The notes: a model not told the origin generated them from the letters alone. A DNA stretch of 64,000 bases from Gossypium raimondii (GCF_025698545.1 NC_068575.1:59033980-59097979), one strand, 5' to 3'. Positions 10,214-23,263 are shown, counted from the stretch's first letter. Numbers and translations: made by a program.

Positions 10214-13200
10214 ATGGGGAGAGGGAAGATTGCGATTCGAAGGATCGATAATTCAGCAAGTAGGCAAGTGACCTTTTCAAAGAGAAGAAAGGGTTTGATC
10301 AAGAAGGCCAAAGAGCTGGCTATCCTATGTGATGCTGAAGTTGGCCTTGTCATCTTCTCCAGCAGTGGGAAGCTCTATGAATTTGCAAGCACCAGGTTTC
10401 AACTTTTAACTCAACTCATATCCTTCCTTTATATATATATATATATGTCTGTGTGTGTGTGTGTGTATGTATGTATATATAATATGTTTTCCTTGACTTT
10501 TTAGTTTTTACAAATAGAGATAACCATTAAACCAAACCTGAGTTATACATGCTACCATTAGTCCAATGTCCTTTTTCTTTAATACTTTTTTTTTTTTTTT
10601 AGTTTATTTCTATCTTTGGCCTAATTTCCTGCTTGTTTAACCTATGAAAAACCAAAAAAATGTTCTTCATTTCAAGCTTAGGGATATATTCATCTCAATG
10701 TAGTAAAAGATAAACACAATAATCCCTTCATGTCTAGGGATGAACACCAAGAGGTTGAGATTGAAATGGTGAACTTGTGATGATAAAAGTAAAGAAAGGG
10801 GTTAATTACAAGATGGATCAGCTGGTGAGAGATATGAAGGATATCACGGAGTATCAGATGAATGATTTGATTTAGATTATGTTCTGCAATAATAATGGAG
10901 AAGAAACAAATAAAATACAACTTCAAATTAAGGGTAGCCAATAGTGCCTTTTTATGATCATTAATCAAGGGGGAAAAGAAAAGATGAGTAAGTGCTTTTC
11001 TCTAAGACTGCACTATTGGGAAGGATTATTGCTGGCGTGCTTCAAAGGCGGAGGGGGTCAGTCAATGAGCATAAAAAAGTCAAAATGGATCATTATTGTC
11101 AAATAAACTATATATATATAACTCTCACATGAGATAGAAGAATCTGAACTAGCTAGATAAACATCAATCTAAATTACTTGGATTCTTTTTCCAAGTATCC
11201 ATATTTGATATATACTTATGTTGGCTTATGGATATATGAAAAAATTATAAAATCTAGCACTCACCTTCAAAGATGAATAAGTGTTGCATTCCTCCTTCCT
11301 TCTTATTGGAAAAACAAGCTAATTGCATCTTCTTTCTTCAAGCACTAACTAAAACATTTTCCTTTTCCTTTAACAAGAGGAATCAATTTAGCCTTCTTTA
11401 ATATAAATATGTATGTTTTTTTTTATTATAATATATCCATATATATTTTCAACAACTTTGTTTTTCTCTTCCAATAGAAATTCCCATTCTCCAGTTCTTT
11501 TTATGGCCTTCGTTCCTAATCATTCTTATAATCGAACTTGTTAAAACCATCTACTTTTTGACTAATGAATCTTTGCTTTTTCTCATACGAAATCGTAACA
11601 GTAAAATTCTTTCCATGATTATTTTTGTCTAAATCAATTCCCAGGCATTGAAGTCAAAATTATACAGCTAGCTTTAGCTGAAATATATAGATCGCATATA
11701 CGAGTACAGTTCCCTCACTCAAGAATTTGGTGTTCATAGATGTAGCTAGACATTTTGAACCTAAAAAGATTTTGTTAATGACATCTTCAGTTCATTGCAT
11801 CAAGCCAAATTTACAGAAAAAGAAAAACTCTCATGGAGGCAACTGAGCAAAACAATTGGCCTTTAAAACACGGTTGTAGCCAACTTTAAAACAATTTCTT
11901 AAAAAATACAAATAATTATATGGTTTGATTCAACTTTCTAGGACTAGTGTTCCCTTTTTAATATTCAAATCATAAAAAAGAAAACCCAACTTATATCTAT
12001 ATATAATTAATGTTGTATTTCACTTTAGCATTTGTTAACGTAGATTTCCATATGAAGTAATCTATGAGATATCAGCCATTCATTCAGATAACCTCAAATG
12101 TTCTGAAAAAGGGAAGGTTCATATCGAAAAGAATCAAGCATTTGCAACCAATAAATCATGCACATAAACATTGTTTTATATTTCCCCAAGTTGTATTTTT
12201 TGAGTATCTCTTGTCATGACGTTAGAAGAATCTTATGCCACTAGGTAGGTCAAGAATTCATGTGCAATAACCTGTGAATTTTGCATTTCCCATATGCACG
12301 TGGTTTACAACAAATGAAGTTATTTATGCCAACACTTAATACATTTACGAGTGGTTCTTACAAATATAAATGATAATAATAAATATATTAAAAATGAATT
12401 CATGAAATCTAAAACTGACTGTTTCAATTTGTTCATAAATTTATTTTTATTTCGTATTGCCACCATGATTTCTCTAAATCATTTCAAAATATGCTATAAG
12501 TTGACACTTACAACAAATGATATCTATGTGAATAAATGTTAAAAAGACAACTAAAAAATAGTATTTACACTAAGACTGAGTATACCTTTGTATATATATA
12601 TATGTCAGCATGAAATCAGTTATTGAAAGATACAACACCTTGAAAGAGGAACACCAACAGTTGTCGAATCCATCATCAGAAGTCAAGGTACCCTTCTCTA
12701 CCACCTTTTTCCCATACACACACATAATATAACACAACATCTATATGCTTGAAGATTCTGAAAGAAAATATACATGGAATCTTGTTCTAATGGCAGTCTA
12801 ACCTTGACAATGCCAAATACTGCAGCAATTGTTCTAATGACTTGGAGGATTATCCTTTTCTCTCGTACCCAAATATATCATAAATAATTCATAGGAGTCT
12901 GTTTGACAAATATTGCTTGAATAACAAAAATTTGGATTAAATGATGTGAAGAGTCTATAAAAGCTAAATAAACGTTATGTTATGGTGAAAGCAATTTGCT
13001 TAATTCCCTGTAAGAATTAAGAAAAAAAGATGCTTTTATGTTCTAAATGAACTTAAGATTTTCTGACAGTTTTGGCAAAGAGAGGCTGCAATCTTGAAAC
13101 AACAACTGCAGAATTTGCAGGACAACCATCGGTATGTCCTTCTCTCTGACCTTAAAATTCCCTAATATTTAGAAAAAAAAGCTGCATCAGTAGGCAACCG

Positions 13201-13935
13201 GAATTGTAGACCAAACTTATACATGCACAAATAAAGACGCATGTATAGGAATACATGTATGTAGGATGTGAAATCATATATGAGAAGACATGGTGATTGA
13301 CCAACGCCTAAAATCTGATACGTCAGGCAACTCATGGGTGAACAGCTTTATGGTTTGAGAGTTGAAGACCTGCAGAATCTAGAGAACCAACTGGAGATGA
13401 GCTTGAAAGGTGTTCGCATGAAAAAGGTCTTAACACCACTATTTATGCAATTTTTAGGCATAATAATAATAATTGTATGGTAGTAAACTTGACGTGCTTA
13501 ATTTTTAACTTTTTTGCAGGAACGGATATTAACCAATGAAATAGAAGAATTAAACCGAAGGGTCATTCAAAAAGAACACACTAGCTGAGTTTTATTTACA
13601 TTTGTTGTTCCAAATAGAAACACTCAATAGAATGCTTTTTCGCCTTCTTTCAGGGGAACCTTATTCACCAGGAGAATGTGGAACTCTTCAAGAAGGTAAA
13701 CCTTATCCGCAAAGAAAACATGGAATTACACAAGAAGGTAGTTCATTTTATTGATGGATACAAACAACTCCATAATATGAAATTAGCATAACTCCAGTTG
13801 AGTTAATCGAATCAGGTTTATGGAACAAGGTATGAAAATGGAAATGCTGTGAGTTCATATGTATTTGACAGTGGAGAGGGTTCAAATGTCCCTATTCATC
13901 TTCAACTAAGCCAACCTGAGAGATATAAGGATTGA
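10214..13935 (+). CDS. AGL17/ANR1-clade MIKC-type MADS-box transcription factor
   Basis: Seven exons: 10214-10395, 12609-12687, 13070-13131, 13327-13426, 13520-13561, 13654-13737 and 13816-13935. Sizes are 182, 79, 62, 100, 42, 84 and 120 nt; all junctions are GT-AG and the frame stays open to TGA, giving 222 aa. The 182/79/62/100/42 pattern is the classic MIKC gene layout. Residues 1-61 are the MADS domain ([13 protein letters not shown]...), followed by the I region, the K domain (about 90-173) and a C-terminus ending [10 protein letters not shown], a signature of the AGL17 clade (AGL16, AGL17, AGL21, ANR1). Such proteins bind CArG boxes as dimers in the nucleus; Arabidopsis members act in root nitrate response, stomata and flowering. 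Lys26 replaces the common Asn and Ile29 the common Leu in the DNA-binding helix. Intron 1 is 2.2 kb with TA/TG microsatellites. Clade is confident; the exact orthologue is not. Confidence 0.95.
10396..12608 (+). other. Large first intron of the MADS-box gene
   Basis: A 2.2-kb intron with GT donor and CAG acceptor, directly after the exon that encodes the DNA-binding domain. Long first introns of MADS genes often hold regulatory sites. It carries a (TA)n-(TG)n compound microsatellite at about 10431-10480. No transposon or RNA gene is evident. Confidence 0.7.
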
Positions 13936-13937
13936 AG

Positions 13938-14021
13938 GTAAAAAAGGGTTTCTATATCAATTTGATACCTTTGCTATCTTGCTTTTAATATCCAAGTATA
14001 TTCCATTCCATGAAACTGCAG
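13938..14021 (+). other. Probable 3'-UTR intron of the MADS-box gene
   Basis: Two nucleotides after the TGA stop there is AAG|GTAAAA, and 84 nt later a CTGCAG|GATAAC acceptor after a T-rich stretch. Splicing here would leave the protein unchanged. The junction is too close to the stop to be expected to trigger decay. Confidence 0.5.
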
Positions 14022-16300
14022 GATAACAAGAAAGAATGCAGTGATGAGTTAAGAGACATGTTACTTCAGTTCATCCCCAGCAAAACCCATGTCTGTGAAG
14101 ATATCTACATAAAAGATCGTCAGTAGAATGACGAATCTGAAATTGATTGTGGCATTATTTATAATAGAACCACTATAATTTATTGGAGAACCAGGACGCA
14201 AAATATTAATTACAATATGCTGTTTACACGAAAGTATCATTGTCAATGAGATGCAGGCTCTCTTTGCTTCTTCACTCACAAGTAGTCAAGTAACATGAAT
14301 GGCACTTGTCTTGAGATGTTGCCACTACATTGTACTTTCTATCTCTCTTCTACAAATTGCAAAACATTGAAATGCAATATCATTTAGGACAAGATGAACA
14401 TTGAAGCTTTAAATATGGAGCAACAAGACTCATCATCAAATTTCTAATTTGCTAGAAATTTATACATGAAACACGATATCATGTTAAGCATTAGTGGAGG
14501 GTCTAACTAACTTGAAATTAGGTATTAGGGGACAAAATAAATTTTAAGTACTAAATTGATTATAGTAAGTAGGACAAGAGATTTGAGTTTTTTCAAAACC
14601 ATATAGAATAAAATTTATTTATCGGTATGGTGGTTGATGATTTGAGGTGATTACAAGACAAATGAAAACTTTTTTATCTCATTTTAAGTTAATTTTAAAT
14701 ATTATAAAATATTAATAAATTAATATAAATATTGTTATAATTTAATTAATTGTTTTGCAAATGAATACCTTCTATCTATGTAAATCATATAACTCATTAA
14801 AAGTTTTAAATTGTAAAATATTTATCCTTATCACAAAATGCCTTATATATATAAAATTATTAAAATCAAATCTCGCAAGGCGAGCTCATATTCCTAGTAA
14901 TATCTATTTTAGACAAAAAAAATTTAAATGAGCTTGAACTCCTAAATAGTACAAATAATAATTTACAATTTAAATTTCATATGGTATGGCTGCAAGTTTA
15001 AATTAAGTCTTTGCATTTTTTTTAAATATTTGTATGTCATTTTAATCCACTTAATATGTTGTTTCATTATTCGGATTTGTATTTGATGCATCATTTGTTG
15101 TGTGTAATTTATAAGTTTAAATATACATTTTAAAATTTAAAATTTAGTTATTATACTTTTAATCTCTTTATATTCTTTTTATTTAAAAATTTTGATCCCT
15201 TCATCTTTTTTATCGCTAAAGTTAATGATGTCCAAAGTAAAATAATTTTTGTTAATTTGATCTTCACCCTTTAAAAGTACATAAAATATTTTAATAAATT
15301 TAAAAATATTTTTTCATATTTTAAATAAAAACATAAAACATAAAGATTATATTTTAAATAAAATCTTATTTTTTAAAAATAAAATTTATAAGAAAATTAA
15401 ACAGTTTAAAATCCAAAAATAAAAACTATTTTTAAAATATAAAAATTCCAAATATTTTTAACACAATCATTGCCTCATAGTCACCCCATATTGTTAACCG
15501 CTATATATGCCAATTTAGAGTTCCTATGCACAGTGTAATTTAAATATTTTCTATATTATTCTAATAAATATTTTTTTCATATTATTTTAAAAAACTAAAA
15601 GATTAATACTAAATTAAATATTGAAGCCAAATTCAAATAGCAAAGAATATATTGATCCACTTTCTTTCTCCATGTGAGCATAAATTTTTTTCATGAATCA
15701 TAAATGGTTTTAAGGTTTCAATTTCATGCATTCAACAATGATGGTGAACTTGCACGGTGTGGGTTCCTTCGACGAGGGACGAAGCTAGAGGGACTGGCTC
15801 CAAAAAAACAAATTGTTTCTTTAATTCTTTTGAGTATTTTCAAGTTAATTTAAATCTCTCCTAAAATTTAAAATTAGGTCATATCCTCTCCAAAAACACA
15901 AAATTTATAATTAAATCCCTTAAAAATAAAAAAATATACATTAATACAATAACAAAATTATAAAAATTTATAATTCAAATTCGAATTTAAAAAAATTCTA
16001 GTTTCGCCCTGGTTTCCCTTCAATTATTCCGTCACCATTATTAACTGATAAAGCTGTTTTTGGGGGATACAAAATTGGTGCTGCCACTCATCAATCATTT
16101 TTGTTAAGGAGTTATCCATCCCAGTTCATTGGTCTTTATCATGGAGTTCAAAAGAGTTGTTTTTCCAGATCCACTTCATATTAGTTCTATTTTTCACAGT
16201 GAAAAAAGAAACTAAAACAACATATCTTGATATAACATTACAATTACATCAAAATTGATAGCAAAACCAGAAAAAAGAAACATAAATAAGCACAAATTTA
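14022..16300. other. MADS gene 3' flank, then gene-free AT-rich spacer
   Basis: The first few hundred bases are probably 3' UTR. From 14.5 to 16.2 kb the sequence is AT-rich with no coding frame. About 15770-16010 resembles a dispersed repeat seen again near 26.3, 29.3 and 62.1 kb, with alternating 'aaatttaaaattag' phrases. Confidence 0.45.
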
Positions 16301-16618
16301 TCATGATCTAACGTCTTGAAATATTGATTGTTGATGATGAAAACCTTCATCGAAATTCTGGGAATAGCTAACAGCATCATAGTGAAAAGACAGTGGCTTT
16401 GAGGATCCATAAATGCTACTTTTCCCATCTTTTACCAATCTCCTCAGCAGATTTCTCCATCTCTGCCTTCTCTTCTCACTGCCACTGCTGCCGCACTCAT
16501 GGATGCGTGAGTACTCCATTTCTTCCTTCCCCGGTAAGCATGAGGGAGACATCGTATAACAGCCGGAAAAATAAGATGATTGCCGCCGGCGACTCAGATC
16601 TCTCCCCATTTCCGACAT
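16301..16618 (-). CDS. Small plant-specific protein of unknown function, intronless
   Basis: A 105-residue open frame starting at ATG 16618. The protein is basic and low in hydrophobics, with no signal peptide or membrane segment. The first third holds SSYFSGCYTMSPSCLP. The centre is RRQRWRNLLRRLVKDGKSS, a basic amphipathic stretch. The end is YGSSKPLSFHYDAVSYSQNFDEG. The (F/Y)-x-YD-x-x-SY-x-x-NFDEG signature recurs in short uncharacterised proteins of many dicots, which supports a real gene. A TATATTATATAT element reads toward the gene about 70 nt upstream of the ATG. Function unknown; size and the cysteine/basic layout suggest a soluble regulator, but that is a guess. Confidence 0.75.
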   Translation of the reverse strand: MSEMGRDLSRRRQSSYFSGCYTMSPSCLPGKEEMEYSRIHECGSSGSEKRRQRWRNLLRRLVKDGKSSIYGSSKPLSFHYDAVSYSQNFDEGFHHQQSIFQDVRS

Positions 16619-17465
16619 TGCTTTCTTCTTTGATTTAGGTTTGAATTTGGCGATGCTAAGCTTCTTATGTATTTCTCAACATATATATAATATATCATAT
16701 GATTGAGGGTAGATCAGTGTGTATTTTATATTACTATAATTTTAAGATATTAAAAATTTATGTTTGTAATATTTTTATAACTAAATTTAAATAAAAATAT
16801 ATTTTATTAAATTGTAATCAAATGTAAGAATTGAATAGTAAGGACAATAATCATGTGATTAAGGGATTTAATTTTAATTAATTAAAATAATTAGGACTAT
16901 TTTTCACAGAACTTCCCTCACTCATTTCCGATGTGCTTTGGATTCTAACACGATATATTTGTTTATATATATTATTGTGAAATCTAAATACATATTTATT
17001 AATGATTTATACTTAATTCAAAGGTTGTTAATTTACTCTCTTTTTTGTTTCTAATTGCTAGGCTAATTTAATGTAATATCTACACTATTCATTTTAAAGT
17101 AAAAATATTATACCTTAAAATTCAAACCACAATCATATACTAAGTTTGATTAAAAGGAAATTAAAACCAAAGCTAAAGTTGTTAAAAGCTGAATTACACA
17201 CAAACAACAGTACTTTCATATATTTTCAAATATTAACTTTCTTAAATCATATATATTATGGCATCCTTGAAATATAGAAATAAGTAGGAGATTGTGCTCA
17301 TTTCACATTCACAGTTAATTCTTGTTTTCCATTCCAAGAAATTAAATATTTGAACAAGGCAGTACCTCCAAATTTGTTGTTCAACATGTAATTTAATAGC
17401 AGTTTTGTTTCCCGTAAAGTTGCCATCCCAATAGTAGTCACTTTGTTAGTTGAAAAGCATTGGTA
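16619..17465. other. Upstream flank of the small gene, AT-rich spacer
   Basis: Contains the likely TATA element (about 16682-16697, minus strand) of the small gene. No other gene or repeat border is seen before the LTR at 17471. Confidence 0.4.
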
Positions 17466-17910
17466 TACATTGTAATACCCGATTTCCAGTGATGTCGGAA
17501 ATAGTGGTTCAAGGTCACTAAATACGACGAGTAAGTTCGTAAATATTATTATTTAATATTTACAACTCAAATGTGATTTTTTTTTTAAAAAATGCATTCC
17601 CGGGACTCCGTCCCGGTGAATCGGATTCGTAAATATTTACGAAGCTAGTTGTGTAGTTAATTAAGTTTTGATTAGGTGAGTTTGACTTAATTAAGGTTAA
17701 TTAGATAAAAGAACTTAATTAAATTGATTGTGAAAGTTTAATTATGAAATAGAAAAAAATCAAGGGACTAAATTAATAAATAAACTAAAAATGTGACACT
17801 TGTGTGGTAATAATAAAATACATGTGTAATAAAAATATATACATACAATTGTAATAATATGTATAATTTACTTATTATTTAAGTATAAGATATTTTAGAT
17901 TAAAATATTA

Positions 17911-17944
<34 letters not shown>

Positions 17945-18462
17945 ATAAAACAAATAGAAAAGAATGAAAGAAACAGAGAAGCAAAACGAAAACAGGGGAG
18001 AAAGGAAAGAAAAAGAAAAGGGGAAGGAAAGAAAGAAAACTTGGGATTTCAAGGTTCAAGGTTTGATTGGTAAGTCAATTTAGTTCCTATTCTTGTAATT
18101 TTTGAGTTTTTGGAATCCTAGAATAAAATACTACTTTATTTAAGTTGAAATTTTGAAAGTTAGTAAATTTTTTGATGTTGTTCATGTTGAATTAATTGAT
18201 GAATTAGGGGTTAAATTGATTGAATTTCAAGTTACAAGTTAGTAAAGGGTTGATTTGTAAAATAAATCATAAGTTTTGAATACTAGGGACTAAATTGAGA
18301 GAATTTCAAAATTAGGGATTTATGGTGAAATTAGAGAATTAAATTAGTTTAAAGTGGGAATGAAATGAAAATATGAAATTAGTTTTGAGAATAAAAGTTA
18401 GTCTCAATTCAGGGACTAAATTAGAATTTAAGCAAATATTGAGTAAAAATTGAAATATTTAA

Positions 18463-21432
18463 TGTAACACCCCTTACCCGTATCCGTCGCCGGAATAGGA
18501 TACGAGGTATTACCAGATTTTACTGATTTTTTTTAAAACTCAATATAACCCCTTTATAAATATCTAATCCTCCCTGCAAATTTTAAACCGAGACCAAGCC
18601 AACACAACCAATCCATTTCAACATATTTTCAAGATAGATTTATTGTATTCATAAGATAATCTCATCACATGCCAAAACCAAAATTTGTTAGCCATACTAA
18701 TGGCTAACCATACATTCATTCCACAATAACATCTACTTTACTAGCTTATACATGCCATTGATTTCCAAAATAAGTTTCTTTATGTACCGAGATCTTGACG
18801 TTGATAGTGTGATGCTTCTCCGACCAAATCCGACCTCCGAGCTCTTAACACTACAAAACAGGGGAAAAGGAAACAGGGTAAGCACTTTGTGCTTAGTAAG
18901 CTCATGTAACAAGAATTATACTTACCTAATATTTTTAATACAATGCAATAAACATTCATACATCCATTCAACACATTATTCCTCTATCATGCACAAACTC
19001 AACATTCAAGTTAGTTCAATAATTTCCATGTATCAATAATATATATATCATGATTGATGAGCTCATCAATTCTATGATTTCTATTTCCTTGTTATTTTTT
19101 TTTCCATATTTATCCCGTTGAATTTCTCAAAATTTCGATGGATTTTCAGAGGTACACCTAAGTGTACAAATCCGGGTCTGTCAATTCATATTCATGTGCG
19201 CACATTTCCATTTCAGAGAGCACACTTCCGCGAACCTCATCCTTACAGCGGGATTACCACCGAGCTAAATCCTCAGAATATAAACTCATAGAGTATTGTC
19301 GGGATTACCAATCCAGGCTAAATCCCCTGCAACGACAATTACTCTAATGAGCTTGGATCTGAATTACCAGTCCAGGCTAAATTCAGACCCTATTCGGATT
19401 AACCGTCCGGGCTAAATCCATTTTCCACATATTCTTCGGGAGGGCTATATCAGGATAGGATCACACATCCAGGCTAGATCATTTTTACCGTCAATTCCTT
19501 TTTCAGAGATCCATCGAATTTTTCCTTTCATTCAACCGGGATTTATTTCCTCTTTTCATCAAGAATATCAATACTTCATCAACTATCATACAATAAACAT
19601 CCAACTCATTTTCACATCAATAACAAACATTTCAAGCATTTAAGAATATAATTCAAGTTACACGAACTTACCTTGACACTTGTTCGTAACCAAAAATCTA
19701 CTAATCCCAAACTTTTTCTTTCCCTCGATATTGCTTCGTATTTGAATTTTTCGGATCTAAATAAATAAATTTGATCATTAATCTAATACATTTCATGTTC
19801 ATATGTAACATTCTCTAAAATTCCATTATTATTTATAGTGCATTCAAAGCTGTCTCACTGAGTCACAGTCACTAAATTATTTATATCTTAAGCTACAGAA
19901 CTCCAAAGTAAGATCCGTTAATTTTCCCTGAAACTAAACTCACATATCTTCTTACCATAAAAGTTTCAGAATTTTTGGTGTAGCCAATAAGTACAGTTTA
20001 TTCTTTAAAATTTCCCCTTTTTCATTGTTTGACAGTTCTGATCCCTCTTCACTAAAAATTAATTATCTCACTGTACAGAATTCGGATGATGTTTCCGTTT
20101 GTTTCTTCTAAAAATAGACTCATTAAGGATTCTAACTATAAAAATTATAACTCATAATCATTTTTTTAAAATTTTTAATGATTTTCCAAAGTCAGAACAG
20201 GAGAACCCGAATTCATTCTGACTTTGTCTCACAAAATCTATTATATCTCATGATTTATAATTCCATTGATTAAACCATTTCTTCTATGAGAAACTAGGCT
20301 CAATAAGATTTAATTTCATATTTTATTCATCCTCTAATTCGATCTCTACAATTTTTGGTGAATTTTCAAAGTTAGAGTACTGCTGCTGTCCAAAACTGTT
20401 TTAGTGTATGATGTTAATTACCATTTTTCCCTAAACTTTCAATAAATGATAATTTCATCCTTGCTCAATTAACCTCTCAATTGAGCTGATTTTTCTCAAT
20501 TAACACTTTATCCCATCACTTTAGACTACTTTATAACCTTTGTAAATCAGAATTTCAGCACTAGACTTTGATTCCAAACATTTTCACAATTAGGTCCTAC
20601 AAATCAATTTCTATTGAAATTACCTAATAAAATCATCTCACAAACAAATTAAAGCTTCAATTTCATCCTATTTCATCATAAAATTCCAGCACATATTCAT
20701 AGCAACTTTCAAATTCATTCACAAAATAAAAAAACTAATGAATTTAGTAATAGGACCTAGTTGTAAAAGTCTTAGAAACACAAAAATTACAAGAAAAAGG
20801 CAAGAATTAACTCACTTGGGGAAAAAATTATGAAAAACCAGCTTGAAGAAACCCTTAGGACGTTTTTGGCTGATGGGAATGCAGAAAAATAAAGAGGAAT
20901 CTAGATAATGCCACTTTAGTCCTAACTTTTAAAACAAATTTTGCAATATTCTAATTTTACCCTTAATTCTTCAATTCTCCTGATTTTTCTCAGCGTATGC
21001 CGCCCAAAATATCTCCTTTTGGTGTTATCTTCAATTTATGTCCCTATTCATTTAACAATTGAGCTATTTAATCCTTCTAGTAACTTTTACACCTTTTTCA
21101 ATTTAGTCCTTTTCACTTAATTGACTACCCAAATATTAAAATTTTCTAACGAAATTTTAATATCATATTATTAACACTTCATAAATATTTATAAAAATAT
21201 TTTTGACTCGGTTTTATGAGATCGAAGTCTCGATACCTTATTTTTATGCAATTTCTTCTATAATTTCTTTTTCTAACTAACCACTAAATCGGTAAATTTT
21301 TTCTATCGATATTTTTATACGATTCTCCTATCATACCAATATTCATGCAAAATATTAAAATAAATTTATCTTTAAATCGGATTTGTGGTTACGAAACCAC
21401 TATTCCGATAACTTTGAATTTGGGCCATTACA
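18463..21432 (-). mobile_element. Nested solo LTR of a related Ty3/gypsy family, opposite orientation
   Basis: Starts TGTAACACCCC and ends GGCCATTACA on the plus strand, with a perfect TTTAA duplication on both sides (18458-18462 and 21433-21437). Length is 2970 bp and there is no polyprotein. Read on the minus strand, its start (TGTAATGGCC... then TCGGAATAGTGGTT) lines up with the start of the outer LTR (TGTAATACCC... then TCGGAAATAGTGGTT). Its other end (TACGGGTAAGGGGTGTTACA) lines up with the outer right end. The two are therefore related families in opposite directions, and this one inserted later. Confidence 0.8.
19235..19490. repeat. Imperfect minisatellite inside the nested LTR
   Basis: At least five diverged units of about 40-60 nt share the core 'attaccaNtccaggctaaatcc' in variants (GGGATTACCACCGAGCTAAATCC at 19250, GGGATTACCAATCCAGGCTAAATCC at about 19300, and later forms). 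Confidence 0.6.
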
Positions 21433-21874
21433 TTTAATGTGAGATTAAATGATGTTGTATTGATGATTTTTAATTGTTTAAATTCCGCAGCTAGCGTTGT
21501 ACCGAAATTCTTGACTAAAAAGGGGAAAAATATAGTTGATGAGGAATAGCTCAGAATTCCTGATTTGTGTATTTCTATAATCCGAATCTAATTATTAATT
21601 GTTGCATTTTGATTAAATGTTATAGTAAGTGATTGAGGTGAGAATTATTGTGTTTTACAATTGAAATGGATTGTCTTGATATATGATGAAATTATATTGG
21701 TTGAATTGAATTGGAATATATATTATAAATATATATGTGTAAATGTGAAATTGTGCAAATATGATAATTGAATTATTTTTTATATGTATAAAATTCAGTT
21801 TTAATGCCCAAGTAGACGGAATTTAGAACTACTAGGATATTAGTGGCATGCCATTAAGAAACTTTAGCGCGCTT

Positions 21875-22030
21875 TCTGATTATTAGCATGTCATTGCTCT
21901 CTGATTATTAGTACGCCAATGCTCTCTGATTATTAGCACGTTGGTGCTCTCTGATTATTAGCACGATGGTGCTCTCCGTTTAGTACATCTGTGCTATCTG
22001 TTTAGCACTTTAGTGCTCTTTGTTCATTAG
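21875..22030 (+). repeat. Short tandem repeat inside the outer LTR
   Basis: Five to seven units of about 26 nt with the core CTCTCTGATTATTAGCACG followed by a variable tract ending in TGGTG. Later units shorten to TCTGTTTAGCAC. It sits at the equivalent place to the minisatellite of the nested LTR when both are read in sense direction. Confidence 0.65.
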
Positions 22031-22720
22031 TGCATAACAATGCACTTCTGTATTTGTTCTATATATCCGGTGTGTTCTATAAAATCTACTTTGGGCTAAG
22101 AATATGAGATAGTAGACTGAAAATAGAATGTGAAACATGTTGTAAATAGATGGAATACACGAGTTATATATTCATAAATTGATTGTGGAATGGATAGTGT
22201 CATTGTTTAAATGATACCTAAATAAATTATGGAAACGTATTATATAAAGCAAGTGATGAAAATTGAGTGATGAAAATTGAGTATTGTGTGATTTTAAATG
22301 TTTAATTGTGCTTAACATTTTATTATATATTTTATTGTTTTATTTTTTTTAAAATTCGGATTATAGAAATACCACTGAGTTTTTACTCAGCGTACGATTT
22401 TGTTTTCCGTGCGCAGGTTAAGTACTTAAATTTGATCGTTGATTCAGCATCCAACAACAATCCCGAACTCAAATATAGTGATGTTTATTTCTTTGTGTCG
22501 GCATGTACTTAGAGTGTCTAAATAATAGTTATTTTATGGTTTGATTGTAAATGAAATTATAAGATTAATTTTGGAGAGTTTATAATTTAGATTAAAATGA
22601 TGCTTTGATGACTTGTTTCAATGATATAAAATGTTTGAGATTTTTGTCTGCTTGATCTGTAAATTCCGGTAATGTTCCGTAACCCGGTACAGACGAGGGA
22701 TACGAATTGGGGGTATTACA

Positions 22721-23263
22721 TAGATCGTTTAGCAGATGTTTTTTAAAGAGATAAACAGCTAATCATCCCGTAAATAAGGATCGATCTTCCGATTTCATGA
22801 TTGAAAGATTCTGTTAAATAAGAGTTGTCCTTGAAGTAGGACCCAATTTCATCACGGGTATTTCCATGTGTTCCCATGCATTGTACTTTTCGTCGATCCC
22901 CAGGATCCTACTTAACACAAGTTCCATGGTTGAATCAAATCAAAGCAAATGAGCAGACAATACCACTTTCCAAAAATTATTGATGTTCGATGCTTATATA
23001 TTTCTAATATATTTCAACATAGATATAAACCATGGTTCTCCAAATATCAAATCCATAGACCAATACTCACTGAGACTTACATGGTTATAAATATATTAAC
23101 CTAAAAGTTTACAACTTGAAATCAACCTCCTCCTTTTTATTACTTGAATGAGGAAATAAATTACTATGTTCCAATTTGCTAAACTACAAGTTCATTAAAC
23201 AACATATGACACAATTAGCATTCTAGTTATAGCAGATTATCATACAAAATAAAAATCAAAATG
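22721..23263. other. Spacer / 3' flank of the SANT-domain gene
   Basis: The part just left of 23264 is probably 3' UTR of the minus-strand gene. Nothing else is recognised. Confidence 0.4.

Larger units (their letters stand above)
17471..22720 (+). mobile_element. Solo LTR of a Ty3/gypsy-type element, split by a nested solo LTR
   Basis: Starts TGTAATACCC and ends GGGTATTACA, a perfect 10-nt terminal inverted repeat of the TG...CA type. Flanks are TACAT and TAGAT, a 4/5 match to a 5-bp target-site duplication. Without the insertion at 18463-21432 the LTR is about 2.3 kb. No gag-pol sequence is present, so it is a solo LTR left by LTR-LTR recombination. A TATA-like TTCTATAAAATC at about 22075 and the 3' phrase CACTGAGTTTTTACTCAGCG followed by TTTCCGTGCGCAGGTTA resemble chromovirus (Del/Tekay-like) LTRs. 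Sense orientation is plus. Confidence 0.75.
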
